Positions 1 to 8,828 of a stretch of 64,000 nucleotides of DNA are shown piece after piece; position 1 is the stretch's first letter; the number at the start of each line of letters is the position of its first letter. Location: positions 4,965,501 through 5,029,500 of the forward strand of contig NZ_JAPEMB010000001.1 of the NCBI RefSeq assembly GCF_026343125.1, written 5' to 3'. The notes under the pieces were generated by a model that saw only the letters and a program-made list of their open reading frames with translations, made no database searches and was not told the DNA's origin. The position numbers and the translations under genes are program-made. Origin of the DNA: Streptomyces sp. NBC_00094 (lineage in GTDB: Bacteria > Actinomycetota > Actinomycetes > Streptomycetales > Streptomycetaceae).

Positions 1-1
1 C

Positions 2-547
2 GAGGGGTACGGGGCGGAGGTCGTCGCCGTCGGCGCGGACCGCGACGACATCGTCGGTCTCGAGCGCGCCGAGCGCGCCGGGCTGCCCACCTACGTCTGC
101 CGCGTCAAGGACCACGCCACCCGCGAGGAGTGGGACCGCGCCCTGACCGAGGCCACCGCCGCCCACGAGCCGGACCTCGTCGTCTCGGCCGGGTTCATGA
201 AGATCGTCGGCAAGGAGTTCCTCGCCCGCTTCGGCGGCCGGGTCGTCAACACCCACCCGGCGCTGCTGCCCAGTTTTCCCGGTGCTCACGGAGTGCGCGA
301 CGCCCTCGCGTACGGCGCGAAGGTCACCGGGTGCACCGTCCACTTCGTCGACGACGGTGTCGACACCGGCCCGATCATCGCCCAGGGCGTGGTCGAGGTG
401 CGGGACGAGGACGATGAAGCCGCTCTGCACGAGCGCATCAAGGAAGTCGAGCGCTCGCTGCTCGTCGACGTCGTGGGGCGCCTCGCCCGGCACGGCTATC
501 GCATTGAGGGACGAAAGGTTCATGTCGGTGAACACGGACACCGTTAA
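2..547 (+). CDS. purN: Phosphoribosylglycinamide formyltransferase, 3' part
   Basis: Cytosolic GAR transformylase of purine synthesis; it transfers a formyl group from 10-formyl-THF to glycinamide ribonucleotide. The gene enters the window already open, so the N-terminus and start are outside; 181 codons are visible, close to the whole protein (family about 190-215 aa). The catalytic core is present: the Asn-x-His motif in '[14 protein letters not shown]', the [10 protein letters not shown]-like stretch and the conserved Asp in '[12 protein letters not shown]'. It overlaps purH by 26 bases in another frame, so the two are co-transcribed and probably translationally coupled, as is usual for purN-purH in actinobacteria. 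Identification is firm; only the 5' end is missing. Confidence 0.95.
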   Translation, partial: EGYGAEVVAVGADRDDIVGLERAERAGLPTYVCRVKDHATREEWDRALTEATAAHEPDLVVSAGFMKIVGKEFLARFGGRVVNTHPALLPSFPGAHGVRDALAYGAKVTGCTVHFVDDGVDTGPIIAQGVVEVRDEDDEAALHERIKEVERSLLVDVVGRLARHGYRIEGRKVHVGEHGHR

Positions 548-2087
548 GCCCATCCGCCGCGCGCTGGTCAGCGTCTACGACAAGACGGGTCTGGAGGAGC
601 TGGCCCGCGGTCTGCACGAGGCCGGTGTCGAGCTCGTCTCCACCGGCTCCACGGCCGGGAAGATCGCCGCCGCCGGTGTGCCGGTCACCAAGGTCGAGGA
701 GCTGACCGGCTTCCCCGAGTGCCTGGACGGCCGCGTCAAGACCCTGCACCCGCGCGTGCACGCCGGCATCCTCGCCGACCTGCGCCTGGAGTCGCACCGC
801 GCGCAGCTCGCCGAGCTGGGCGTGGAGCCCTTCGACCTGGTCGTCGTGAACCTCTACCCGTTCCGCGAGACGGTCGCCTCCGGCGCCACCCCGGACGAGT
901 GCGTCGAGCAGATCGACATCGGCGGCCCGTCGATGGTCCGCGCCGCGGCGAAGAACCACCCGTCCGTGGCCATCGTCACGAGCCCGGAGCGGTACGCCGA
1001 CGTGCTCGCCGCGGTCGCGGTCGGCGGCTTCGACCTGACCGCCCGCAAGCGCCTCGCCGGCGAGGCCTTCCAGCACACCGCCGCGTACGACGTGGCCGTG
1101 GCCGGCTGGTTCGCCGACGACTACGCCGCCGCCGACGACTCGGGCTTCCCCGACTTCCTGGGCGCCACGTACGCGCGCAAGAACGTCCTGCGCTACGGCG
1201 AGAACCCGCACCAGGGCGCGGCGCTCTACGTCGACGGCACGGGCGGCCTCGCCGAGGCCGAGCAGCTGCACGGCAAGGAGATGTCCTACAACAACTTCAC
1301 GGACACCGACGCCGCGCGCCGGGCCGCGTACGACCACACCGAGCCCTGCGTCGCGATCATCAAGCACGCCAACCCGTGCGGCATCGCGATCGGCGCGGAC
1401 GTCGCCGAGGCCCACCGCAAGGCGCACGCCTGTGACCCGCTGTCGGCGTTCGGCGGCGTCATCGCCGTCAACCGCCCGGTCTCCGTCGCGATGGCCGAGC
1501 AGGTCGCCGAGATCTTCACCGAGGTCATCGTGGCCCCGGCGTACGAGGACGGCGCGGTCGAGGTCCTGGCCAAGAAGAAGAACATCCGCGTGCTCCGCGC
1601 CGACGGCGCCCCGGCCAACCCGGTCGAGGTCAAGCCGATCGACGGCGGCGCGCTCCTCCAGGTCACCGACCGCCTCCAGGCCGAGGGCGACGACCCGGCG
1701 AACTGGACCCTGGCGACGGGCGACGCCCTGTCCGCCGAGGAGCTGGCCGAGCTCGCGTTCGCCTGGAAGGCGTGCCGCGCGGTCAAGTCCAACGCGATCC
1801 TGCTCTCCCGTGACGGCGCCTCGGTCGGCGTCGGCATGGGCCAGGTCAACCGCGTCGACTCGGCGAAGCTGGCCGTCGAGCGGGCGGGCGAGGAGCGGGC
1901 GCGCGGCGCGTACGCCGCCTCGGACGCCTTCTTCCCCTTCCCCGACGGCCTGGAGATCCTGACGGCCGCCGGCGTGAAGGCGGTCGTGCAGCCCGGCGGC
2001 TCGGTCCGTGACGAGCAGGTCGTCGAGGCCGCGCAGAAGGCGGGCGTGACCATGTACTTCACCGGTACGCGCCACTTCTTCCACTGA
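522..2087 (+). CDS. purH: Bifunctional AICAR transformylase/IMP cyclohydrolase
   Basis: Catalyses the last two steps to IMP: formylation of AICAR with 10-formyl-THF, then ring closure. The 521 aa length is normal. The N-terminal MGS-like cyclohydrolase domain (about 1-150) shows '[16 protein letters not shown]' and '[14 protein letters not shown]'; the C-terminal transformylase has '[11 protein letters not shown]'-like, 'KHANPCG' and '[11 protein letters not shown]' motifs with the catalytic Lys-His. The ATG at 522 is chosen because 'gaggga' lies 9-14 bases upstream; the same frame stays open further 5' but only as a shadow of purN. A GTG two codons later is an alternative. Ends before a strong hairpin that separates it from the convergent peptidase gene. 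Confidence 0.97.
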   Translation: MSVNTDTVKPIRRALVSVYDKTGLEELARGLHEAGVELVSTGSTAGKIAAAGVPVTKVEELTGFPECLDGRVKTLHPRVHAGILADLRLESHRAQLAELGVEPFDLVVVNLYPFRETVASGATPDECVEQIDIGGPSMVRAAAKNHPSVAIVTSPERYADVLAAVAVGGFDLTARKRLAGEAFQHTAAYDVAVAGWFADDYAAADDSGFPDFLGATYARKNVLRYGENPHQGAALYVDGTGGLAEAEQLHGKEMSYNNFTDTDAARRAAYDHTEPCVAIIKHANPCGIAIGADVAEAHRKAHACDPLSAFGGVIAVNRPVSVAMAEQVAEIFTEVIVAPAYEDGAVEVLAKKKNIRVLRADGAPANPVEVKPIDGGALLQVTDRLQAEGDDPANWTLATGDALSAEELAELAFAWKACRAVKSNAILLSRDGASVGVGMGQVNRVDSAKLAVERAGEERARGAYAASDAFFPFPDGLEILTAAGVKAVVQPGGSVRDEQVVEAAQKAGVTMYFTGTRHFFH

Positions 2088-2104
2088 CACCTGCTCCGGC
2101 AGAG

Positions 2105-2152
2105 CCCTGGTGGGGGCGTACGGGCCGTTCGGTCCGTACGCCCCCACCAGGG
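2105..2152. terminator. Bidirectional hairpin terminator between purH and the M23 gene
   Basis: Perfect 19-bp inverted repeat (2105-2123 with 2134-2152), loop 'gccgttcggt'-like, placed between two convergent genes. No long T-run, as is common in Streptomyces. Confidence 0.8.
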
Positions 2153-2164
2153 TCGTTCCACGCG

Positions 2165-2764
2165 TCAGCAGTTGCGGCTGGTGACGGACTTCCACTGCTT
2201 GTCGGCGCCGGTGTAGGTCTTGCCGTCGAACTTCACCGGCTTGCGGTCCCGCTCGTGCGTGAGGGTGGCGCCCCGCTTGTAGCGCTGTTCGTAGTGCAGA
2301 TGGGCCCAGCCGCCGGCCTTCCCGGAGGTGCCGATCCGGCCGATCTGCTTGCCCCGCGCGATGCGCTGGCCCTTCCTGACGTACTTGGTGGGGTCGTCCT
2401 TGAGGTGGTAGTAGGCGGTGAACCAGCCGTTGCCGTGGTTGATCTGGATCGTGTTGCCGGAACCCCTGTCCTTGTACGTCGCGGCGACCGTCCCCGTGGC
2501 GGACGAGAGCACCGCCTTGCCGGCGGACCCCGTGTTCCCCTTCACCACGACGTCCAGGGCAGGGCTGTGGGCCCAGGTGTTGAGCTGCCACTTGGTCCCG
2601 CACGTGAAGGGCATCTGGAAGTACGGGGTGCTCACGTAGTCGCCCGGTCCCGGCGGCTGCTCGCTCGCGCCGGCGGGGGAGCCCCCGCCGGCGACGGCGA
2701 CAAGGACGGCACCGGTGACGAGTGCCGGTACGGTCCGGCGTACGAACGTGGAATTGCGCAGCAT
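2165..2764 (-). CDS. Secreted M23-family peptidase
   Basis: Probable exported zinc metallopeptidase acting on peptidoglycan cross-bridges or stems. 199 aa. A signal peptide is clear: 'RNSTFVRRTVPALVTGAVL' followed by a small-residue AGG/GASEQ cleavage region near residue 30. The M23 fold follows, with a first metal-ligand segment 'HSPALDVVV' (H-x4-D, one residue longer than the usual H-x3-D) and the second motif 'AHLHYEQRY' near residue 160, plus glycine-rich 'GNTIQINHGNGWFTAYYHL'. Start ATG is supported by 'gaaggag' seven bases upstream. Convergent with purH and downstream of the kinase gene. The altered spacing of the first motif leaves some doubt that it is a fully active peptidase. Confidence 0.85.
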   Translation of the reverse strand: MLRNSTFVRRTVPALVTGAVLVAVAGGGSPAGASEQPPGPGDYVSTPYFQMPFTCGTKWQLNTWAHSPALDVVVKGNTGSAGKAVLSSATGTVAATYKDRGSGNTIQINHGNGWFTAYYHLKDDPTKYVRKGQRIARGKQIGRIGTSGKAGGWAHLHYEQRYKRGATLTHERDRKPVKFDGKTYTGADKQWKSVTSRNC

Positions 2765-2862
2765 CTTCTGCTCCTTCGGAGCCTCGTGACGCCCACCCCC
2801 GTGGTGGCGTGAGTCCACTCTCGTGAGAGGGCGGGGCGGCCGGTACCTCGGAACTCCGAGGG

Positions 2863-4335
2863 TCAGCAGTTCTCCAGCCACCGGTGGGAGCGGGGCAGGA
2901 CGGGCTTCTCGAAGGTCGTCCTCGTCCCCCGTTCGAGGCAGCCCAGGGGCTCCTTGTGGTTCTTCGCGGCGTAGTAGGCGACGTCGACGAGCCGGGCGCC
3001 CTGGGCGGGGCCGTTGCCGTTGTTGTAGGCCGACCGGACCGGCCGTTCGCGGGTCCAGGGGCAGCGGATGCCCCCGTCGAGCCAGGACACCTCGCTGTCG
3101 AGCCAGCGGCACATCTCGCCCCGGCCGTCCGGCTCGCTGAAGAAGCAGACCTTCCCCGCGTCGCACCGGTCGTATCCGGAGGCTTCGGCGCTGCCGCCGA
3201 GGGCGTTGAGGGTGAAGCCGAGGGCGGTGACCACGGCCGTCGCGGCGGCGGCGACGAGCGGGAGGCGGCGGCGTCTCCCGCGCGAGGCGCCTGAGGCGTA
3301 AGGGAAGCGTGGGGTGTACGGGAAGCGCGCGGAGGCGACGTACGGGAAGCGCCGGAGTCGCGGCGGCCGGGCGGTCCCCGCGGCGGCCGTCACGCGCCGC
3401 AGCAGCGCGTCCGCGTCGTGCGCCGCCCGTTCCGCGTGCGTACGGCTCAGACAGTCCGCGACGATCTCCCGCCACGCGGGCGGAAGCTCCGGCGACAGGC
3501 GCAGATCCTCCTCGCCCCGGGCGTAGCGCACGGCGGCGTCCCGGCGGGCCGCCGGGGTACCGCCGGGGAGGGGCAGGGAACCCGTGAGGACGAGGTGGGC
3601 GAGGACGCCGAAGGCCCAGACGTCGGCGGTGGCGCGTACCCGCACGCCCCGCTCGCCGATCTCCGTCCAGAGCAGCTCGGGCGGCGTGTAGTCGGGGGTG
3701 GCGAAGCCGGGGGCGTAGGCGTGCGTGCCGTCGAGTTCGCTCGCGGTGCTGAAGTCCCCGAGGCGGACGCTGCCGTCCCGCATCAGCAGGACGTTGCCGG
3801 GCTTGAGGTCGCCGTGCACCCAGCCCGCCGTGTGCAGCTGGTGCAGCCCCTCGCAGACCTGGACGAGCAGGGCCGGGCCGGCCGCGGGCGGTGCGGCGCC
3901 CGTGAGGAGTGCCTGGAGGGGACGCTCGGCCTCCTCCAGTACGAGGACGGTCGCGCCGTCCAGCTCGGGGAGGTCCGGGTCGTCGACGGTCAGCGTCTCG
4001 AACATCCGGATCAGACGGGGCGAGCGCAGTCGGCGCAGCAGCTCCACCTCGCGCTCGGCCAGCTCGCGCAGATGGCACAGCTGGCGCGGGGTGTGGGTGC
4101 CGGTCGGCAGGAACTTCAGCGCGACCCGGTCGGGGAGACCCTCCTCCGCGACCTGGTCGGGGAGACCCTCCTCCGCGACCTGGTCGGGGAGACCCTCCTC
4201 ACCCTCGTGCCCGGGCCGGGACTTCGCGCGCCGGGCCGCGTACACACTGGCGAACGCCCCGGCACCCAGCGGCTGCTCGACCGTCCACGCGCCCACCCGG
4301 TAGCCCCGCGGAACGATCAGCGGGAAGGCGGTCAC
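2863..4335 (-). CDS. Receptor-like Ser/Thr protein kinase with extracellular I36-like domain
   Basis: 490 aa. Cytoplasmic kinase domain (about 15-310), proline/arginine linker, one membrane helix (about 356-378) and an extracellular Cys-rich domain of about 105 aa resembling peptidase-inhibitor family I36 ('CDAGKVCFFSEPDGRGEMC', six or more Cys). Kinase motifs: glycine loop 'GAGAFASVY' (24-32), 'VALKF' Lys about 74, catalytic 'HGDLKPGNVLL' (HRD is HGD) and 'LGDFSTAS' (DFG is DFS). Between glycine loop and Lys lies a 9-residue sequence in three copies, encoded by a 27-bp tandem repeat at 4121-4201, lengthening a normally short loop. GTG start shares the four bases GTGA with the stop of the upstream FHA gene, so translation is coupled and FHA is the likely partner or substrate. 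The altered DFG and HRD motifs leave activity uncertain. Confidence 0.85.
   Translation of the reverse strand: MTAFPLIVPRGYRVGAWTVEQPLGAGAFASVYAARRAKSRPGHEGEEGLPDQVAEEGLPDQVAEEGLPDRVALKFLPTGTHTPRQLCHLRELAEREVELLRRLRSPRLIRMFETLTVDDPDLPELDGATVLVLEEAERPLQALLTGAAPPAAGPALLVQVCEGLHQLHTAGWVHGDLKPGNVLLMRDGSVRLGDFSTASELDGTHAYAPGFATPDYTPPELLWTEIGERGVRVRATADVWAFGVLAHLVLTGSLPLPGGTPAARRDAAVRYARGEEDLRLSPELPPAWREIVADCLSRTHAERAAHDADALLRRVTAAAGTARPPRLRRFPYVASARFPYTPRFPYASGASRGRRRRLPLVAAAATAVVTALGFTLNALGGSAEASGYDRCDAGKVCFFSEPDGRGEMCRWLDSEVSWLDGGIRCPWTRERPVRSAYNNGNGPAQGARLVDVAYYAAKNHKEPLGCLERGTRTTFEKPVLPRSHRWLENC
4121..4201. repeat. 27-bp in-frame tandem repeat, three copies, in kinase gene
   Basis: Units begin at 4121, 4148 and 4175; each encodes EEGLPDQVA (last copy DRVA). 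It falls between kinase subdomains I and II. Near-identity of units suggests recent slippage. Confidence 0.9.
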
Positions 4336-5180
4336 CGGGCGGTCGCCAGAGTCGCCAGATCCTCTTCCCGTACGAGGTCGAAGCGGAGCGCCAGCGAGAC
4401 CAGGGCCTCCTTCTTGCCGTTGAGGCGCGGGCCCGTGTCGGCGCTGTCGGGGCCGGGCTTGAGCCGTACCTTCACGGCCAGGTAGTCGATGTTCCACTGC
4501 ACGGAGGCGCGATTCACCGCGGGCCACAGCGGACGGAGCCGGTCCACGATCCGGTCGGCGGTCGGCAGGGGCGCGTGCGGTTCGCCGCGCAGCCGGGGCT
4601 CGCAGAGGGCGGCGAGCACGAGGAAGTACCGCTTCGAGCGGTCGAGGGGGAAGGCGAGTGCGGTGGGCTCGCCGTCCTGGGCGGCGTGGGCGCGCTCCAC
4701 GTAGTCGTGGCGGGGCGCCCAGACCCCGAAGTCGACGAGGTCGTTGCCCGCCGGCAGGACGACCCGGGAGAACTCGAACGGCACCGGGGCGTCGACCCGG
4801 CCCGGCGCGATCTTGATGTGCTCCCCGGCGCCCTCGGGGTTCTCGACGACGTAGGTCGAGGCGGTGCTGAAGTTGCTCAGCGCCCAGTAGCTTCCGGTCG
4901 CCCTGATCTCCCCCGCGGAGCGGGAGATACCGGGGTGGGGGATGCCCAGGGAAGGGATGCCCGGAGTGGAGAAGTCCGGAGAGGGGAAGTCCGGAGTGGA
5001 GAGGTCCGGAGTGGAGAGGTCCGGAGCGGAGAGGTTCGGAGCGGAGAGGTTCGGAGCGGAGAGGTCCGGACAGGGAGCGGTGGCGGAGGAACGGCCGAAC
5101 CGGAGGCTTTCGCCGGGCGCCAGCCTGACCTGGCTCCCGGGATCCGCGGCGTGTGCGGGCACCACGATGATGCTGAACAT
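4332..5180 (-). CDS. FHA-like domain protein coupled to the kinase
   Basis: 282 aa, no signal peptide or membrane segment. The N-terminal 110 residues look like a forkhead-associated fold: 'VRLAPGESLRFGRSSA' (FHA G-R-S) and, after a repeat insert, 'LSNFSTASTYVVEN' (S-N, conserved N). The two halves are separated by about ten copies of a five-residue unit (PDLSA/PNLSA/PDLST and decayed forms) from a 15-bp DNA repeat at 4920-5070. FHA domains bind phosphothreonine, so this is a plausible substrate or adaptor of the kinase read from the next gene, to which it is coupled by GTGA overlap. The C-terminal 130 residues ('PLDRSKRYFLVLAALCEPRL') are unrecognised. The FHA call rests on motifs only. Confidence 0.7.
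   Translation of the reverse strand: MFSIIVVPAHAADPGSQVRLAPGESLRFGRSSATAPCPDLSAPNLSAPNLSAPDLSTPDLSTPDFPSPDFSTPGIPSLGIPHPGISRSAGEIRATGSYWALSNFSTASTYVVENPEGAGEHIKIAPGRVDAPVPFEFSRVVLPAGNDLVDFGVWAPRHDYVERAHAAQDGEPTALAFPLDRSKRYFLVLAALCEPRLRGEPHAPLPTADRIVDRLRPLWPAVNRASVQWNIDYLAVKVRLKPGPDSADTGPRLNGKKEALVSLALRFDLVREEDLATLATAR
4920..5070. repeat. 15-bp tandem repeat inside the FHA gene
   Basis: Repeated 'tccggagyggagagg'-type units, most regular from about 4960 to 5070, becoming degenerate towards 4920. Encodes (D/N)LS(A/T)P pentads. Confidence 0.85.
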
Positions 5181-5387
5181 GACGCTTCCTTTCCCCGAGG
5201 TCTGCGCCGCCAGGTTAGGGAGCTCCGATAAACGAATGCAGAACGTCACGAGAGGCGCCCGGACCGTCACGCCCCCTGGCAGGGTCCTGTCCGGCACCTG
5301 TGGATCCGGCGGCGACAGATCCGCCGATCGGGTGGACTCTGGTCTAATGGGTTGCTCTTTTGTCGGCTGCCGGTAGTGGGGGACGTG

Positions 5388-6821
5388 GTGTTGGACGTAC
5401 TGAACAGGCCCGCTACGGAAACCACCGACGCGGAGGCGCCGGAAGGGCTCTCCCCGGCGCCGCTCAGGCCCTACCTGATCATCGCTGTCGTCCTCTGCGG
5501 TCTGTACTTCCTCTACTCCTGGGTGCAGTACGCGTACTTCCGTACGCCCTCCTGGGACCTCGGGATCTTCGGGCAGTCCGTGCGGGCGTACGCCGAGTTC
5601 CGGGCCCCCGTCGTCGACATCAAGGGCCCCGGCTTCCACATACTCGGCGACCACTTCAGCCCGGTCACCGCGCTGCTCGCGCCCTTGTACTGGATCTGGC
5701 CCTCGCCCGCCTCCCTGCTCTTCGCGCAGGCCGCGCTCTTCGCCGCGTCCGCGGTCGTCGTCGGCCGCACCACGCAGCAGGTCCTCGGCAGCCGGGCCGC
5801 CGGCATCGGACTCACCGTGGCGTACGGGCTCTCCTGGGGGCTCCAGGAAGCCGTCAAGTCCGACTTCCACGAGATCGCCTTCGCCGTCCCGCTGCTCGCC
5901 CTGACCTGCCGGGCCCTGCTCCTGGGGCGCTGGACCGCGGCCGTCGCCTGGTCCGCCCCGCTCGTCCTGGTCAAGGAGGACATGGGGCTGACCGTCGCGA
6001 TGGTCGGCGCGGTCCTCTTCCTGAAGGGACAGAAGCGGCTGGGCGCCGCCCTGGCCGGCTTCGGCGTGGCGGCCTTCGCCCTCACGGTCCTCGTCCTGAT
6101 CCCGGCGGCGAGCCGGGTCGGCGAGTACGACTACTGGTCCAAGATCGAGAAGACGGGCCAGGGCGCGGAGACCTCCGTCGGGCAGGTCATCGGCGACGCC
6201 CTCGTCTCGGGCGAGCGCTGGGAGATGGTGATCTTCCTCCTCGCCGTCACCGGCTTCCTCGCCCTGCGCTCCCCGCTGATCCTGCTCGTCCTGCCGACGC
6301 TCGGCTGGCGCTTCCTGTCCCAGGACCCCAACCACTGGGGCATGCACTGGCACTACAGCGCGATCCTCATGCCGGTGGTCTTCCTGGCCCTCGTGGACGC
6401 GGTCAGGTCGGTGCGCACGTCGCCGCGCGCCTGGCTCGCCGCGTACGGGAGGGTCGCCGTCCCGGTCGCCACGGCGGTCGCGCTGGTCCTCGCCGCGAAC
6501 CTGCCGCTGCGGGAGCTGACGAAGCCGGAGACGTACCGTACGGACGCCCGGGCCGAGCAGGCGCAGGCCGCGGTGGACGCGGTGCCGGAGGGCGTGAGCG
6601 TGGAGGCGGACGTCTCGCTCCTCGCCCACCTCACGGCGGATCACCGGGTCTACTGGGTGGGCACCTCGAAGGGCGCCACCCCGGACTACCTCGCCTTCGA
6701 CCTGCGCGGCTGGTCGCAGCAGATCTCGGACCCGGCGCAGCTGGCCTCCCAGCTGCACCCGGAGGCGCGGTACGAGATCACGTACCGCTCGGACGGCTTC
6801 GCGGTGCTCAAGAGGGTGTGA
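5388..6821 (+). CDS. DUF2079 multi-pass membrane protein
   Basis: 477 aa integral membrane protein with about ten hydrophobic segments ('LIIAVVLCGLYFLYSWV', 'ALLAPLYWIWPSPASLLFAQ' and others), matching the DUF2079 family, which resembles GT-C/PMT-type glycosyltransferases. Typical features: 'TPSWDLGIFGQSV' with Asp-Leu-Gly near the N-terminus, 'DHFSPVTALLAPLYWI', 'KSDFHEIAFAVPL', and 'LVKEDMGLTVA'. No substrate is known. The frame opens with a TTG at 5352; I prefer GTG 5388, which has 'ggggga' upstream, and TTG 5391 or GTG 5385 cannot be excluded. Divergent from the FHA-kinase pair, so the 200-bp gap 5181-5387 carries promoters for both; no clear operator was seen there. Confidence 0.85.
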   Translation: MLDVLNRPATETTDAEAPEGLSPAPLRPYLIIAVVLCGLYFLYSWVQYAYFRTPSWDLGIFGQSVRAYAEFRAPVVDIKGPGFHILGDHFSPVTALLAPLYWIWPSPASLLFAQAALFAASAVVVGRTTQQVLGSRAAGIGLTVAYGLSWGLQEAVKSDFHEIAFAVPLLALTCRALLLGRWTAAVAWSAPLVLVKEDMGLTVAMVGAVLFLKGQKRLGAALAGFGVAAFALTVLVLIPAASRVGEYDYWSKIEKTGQGAETSVGQVIGDALVSGERWEMVIFLLAVTGFLALRSPLILLVLPTLGWRFLSQDPNHWGMHWHYSAILMPVVFLALVDAVRSVRTSPRAWLAAYGRVAVPVATAVALVLAANLPLRELTKPETYRTDARAEQAQAAVDAVPEGVSVEADVSLLAHLTADHRVYWVGTSKGATPDYLAFDLRGWSQQISDPAQLASQLHPEARYEITYRSDGFAVLKRV

Positions 6822-6917
6822 GACACCGCCCCCCGGGGTTCGAGACACCGCCCCCGGAGGGTGAGGCACCCGCCCCGGGTGGGACGCACCCCCGGGTGTG
6901 AGACGCCGCCCCCGGGA
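6817..6917. repeat. Degenerate ~20-22-bp tandem repeats after DUF2079 gene
   Basis: About five variants of 'ggtgtgagacaccgccccc' follow the stop codon; each contains a small gtg...cac dyad. Probably a non-coding minisatellite, possibly acting as terminator. Confidence 0.6.
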
Positions 6918-6922
6918 ACGGG

Positions 6923-6957
6923 CGAGGGCCGCCCGGCGGTGTGCCGGACGGCCCTCG
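6923..6957. terminator. Hairpin between convergent DUF2079 and RDD genes
   Basis: Nine-base arms (6923-6931 with 6949-6957) around a GC-rich loop that can itself pair. Lies 29 bases beyond the RDD stop. Confidence 0.6.
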
Positions 6958-6985
6958 GAGCGGCGGGAGGAACCCGCCTGAATCG

Positions 6986-7705
6986 TTACTTCTTGATGAC
7001 CAGCGTGCCGGCGGCACGGTCGTGCCAGCCCTGCGTCTTGCCGGTGTTGTCGAAGAACGGCGACAGGTAGACCAGGACCTGGCCGATGCCGCAGAGGAGC
7101 GCGCCGGCCATCGGGATGATCCAGCGGATGAAGCCGCCGCCGGCGCCCGGCTTGCCGCCGGTGGTCTCCTTGACGACGCGCAGGCCCACGGCCATCTTGC
7201 CGAGGGTGGCGCCGACGAAGGAGATCATCAGCCACTCGTAGAGCATGGTGGCGATGAACATGAGGAAGAGGAAGCCGAAGAAGGCGGCGAAGATGCCACC
7301 CGCGGCGGCGGCCTGCTCGTTCACGCAGTCCGTGTAGGCCTGGGTCATCGGGTCCATGTTCGTGCAGTCCTCGATGGACTCGGCCGCACCGACCACGCCC
7401 GCCAGACCGATGAACGACAGGATCCAGACGATGGCGCCGATGGCCACACCGTCGATCAGGCGCGCGGCGAACCGCAGACCCATCGAGGCGACCTTCACGG
7501 TGCCGAGGCCGTGCACGCTGATGTAGCCGTTGTTGGCCTGAAGGGTGCCCGGAGCCTGCGGGTACGCGCCCGGCTGCTGCTGCGGGTAGCCGTAGCCCTG
7601 CTGCGGCACACCCTGCGGGGCCTGCTGCGGGTAGCCGTAGCCGGGCTGCTGCGGCTGCTGGCCCTGGGGCTGGCCGTAAGGGTTGTTCGGGTCGCCGAAG
7701 CTCAT
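6986..7705 (-). CDS. RDD family membrane protein with Q/P/Y-rich N-terminus
   Basis: 239 aa. Residues 1-55 are a Gln-Pro-Gly-Tyr repeat region ('GYGYPQQ' twice), as in many actinobacterial RDD proteins. Then an RDD domain: 'GLRFAARLIDGVAIGAIVWI' with the R...D pair, a second helix, 'YEWLMISFVGATLGKMAVGL' with the conserved G-K-x-x-x-G-L, and C-terminal 'HDRAAGTLVI' with H-D-R. Three to four membrane helices. RDD proteins have no agreed single function; transport has been proposed. ATG is supported by 'ggagga' eight bases upstream. Single gene, stop TAA. Confidence 0.9.
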   Translation of the reverse strand: MSFGDPNNPYGQPQGQQPQQPGYGYPQQAPQGVPQQGYGYPQQQPGAYPQAPGTLQANNGYISVHGLGTVKVASMGLRFAARLIDGVAIGAIVWILSFIGLAGVVGAAESIEDCTNMDPMTQAYTDCVNEQAAAAGGIFAAFFGFLFLMFIATMLYEWLMISFVGATLGKMAVGLRVVKETTGGKPGAGGGFIRWIIPMAGALLCGIGQVLVYLSPFFDNTGKTQGWHDRAAGTLVIKK

Positions 7706-7966
7706 CGGGGATTTCCTCCGTGAAGATCTCTGTGCGGGGACGTCGCGGCCCGCGCGGAGGACTTTCACGGCATTTGAGCGGACTTCCCCCCGGCAGTTTC
7801 CGCGGTGCTGCGCCGGTCATCGTCGTCGCTGCGTCGCTTTCTTGTCCAGTCGGTATGTCCATGAGTTGTGCAAGTGCAATCTGTCCTGCCGCTGTCCTGC
7901 CGTATGACGGGCTGCCAGGCGGGAGCGAATTGGAACAAGTCGGGGGTCATCCGGGAGGATGTCTCC

Positions 7967-8827
7967 ATGAGCGCCCAGATTCTCGATGGCAAGGCCACCG
8001 CAGCCGCGATCAAGTCCGATCTGACCGTCCGTGTGGCGGCCCTCAAGGAGCAGGGCGTCACGCCCGGCCTCGGTACGGTCCTGGTCGGTGAAGACGCCGC
8101 CAGCCAGAAGTACGTGGCGGGAAAGCACCGTGACTGCGCCCAGGTCGGCATCGCCTCCATCCAGCGCCACCTCCCGGCCACCGCCACGCAGGAGGAGATC
8201 GAGGCGGTCGTACGGGAGCTGAACGAGGACCCGACCTGCACCGGCTACATCGTCCAACTCCCGCTGCCCAAGGGCATCGACGAGAACCGCATCCTGGAGC
8301 TGATGGACCCGGCCAAGGACGCGGACGGTCTGCACCCGACCAACCTCGGCCGCCTCGTGCTCAACGAGCCCGCGCCGCTGCCCTGCACCCCGAACGGCGT
8401 CATCACCCTGCTCCGCGCGCACGGCGTGGAGATCGACGGCGCGGAGGTCGTGGTCGTCGGCCGCGGCGTGACCATCGGCCGTCCGATGCCGCTCATCCTC
8501 ACCCGCCGTTCCGAGAACGCGACCGTGACCCAGTGCCACACCGGCACCCGGGACCTTTCGGCGCACCTGCGCAACGCCGACATCATCGTGGCGGCGGCCG
8601 GCGTGCCGCACCTGATCAAGCCGGAGGACGTGAAGCCTGGCGCGGCCGTCCTCGACGTCGGCGTCTCGCGCAACGGCGAGGGCAAGATCCTCGGCGACGT
8701 GGACCCCGGTGTCGCCGAGGTGGCCGGCTGGATCTCCCCGAACCCGGGCGGTGTCGGCCCGATGACCCGCGCGCAGCTCCTCGTGAACGTCGTCGAGGCC
8801 GCCGAGCGCGCGGCCGCGGCGCTCTGA
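7967..8827 (+). CDS. folD: Methylene-THF dehydrogenase/methenyl-THF cyclohydrolase
   Basis: Cytosolic bifunctional enzyme linking 5,10-methylene-THF and 10-formyl-THF, the donor used by purN and purH in this window. 286 aa, normal length. Motifs: '[18 protein letters not shown]' with the catalytic Lys, '[15 protein letters not shown]' (PLP motif), '[13 protein letters not shown]' (dinucleotide loop) and '[16 protein letters not shown]'. The family's usual YVxxK appears as YVAGK, with Lys retained. ATG 7967 has 'gggagga' eight bases upstream. DUF3017 gene begins one base after its stop, so they form an operon. No riboswitch hallmark was seen upstream. Confidence 0.97.
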   Translation: MSAQILDGKATAAAIKSDLTVRVAALKEQGVTPGLGTVLVGEDAASQKYVAGKHRDCAQVGIASIQRHLPATATQEEIEAVVRELNEDPTCTGYIVQLPLPKGIDENRILELMDPAKDADGLHPTNLGRLVLNEPAPLPCTPNGVITLLRAHGVEIDGAEVVVVGRGVTIGRPMPLILTRRSENATVTQCHTGTRDLSAHLRNADIIVAAAGVPHLIKPEDVKPGAAVLDVGVSRNGEGKILGDVDPGVAEVAGWISPNPGGVGPMTRAQLLVNVVEAAERAAAAL

Positions 8828-8828
8828 C

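Noticed and set aside
438-2603. 721-codon open frame antisense to purH
   Set aside because: Shadow frame of high-GC coding DNA; purH and the M23 gene explain both strands.
7706-7966. Riboswitch upstream of folD
   Set aside because: No pfl or THF aptamer signature could be found in either strand.
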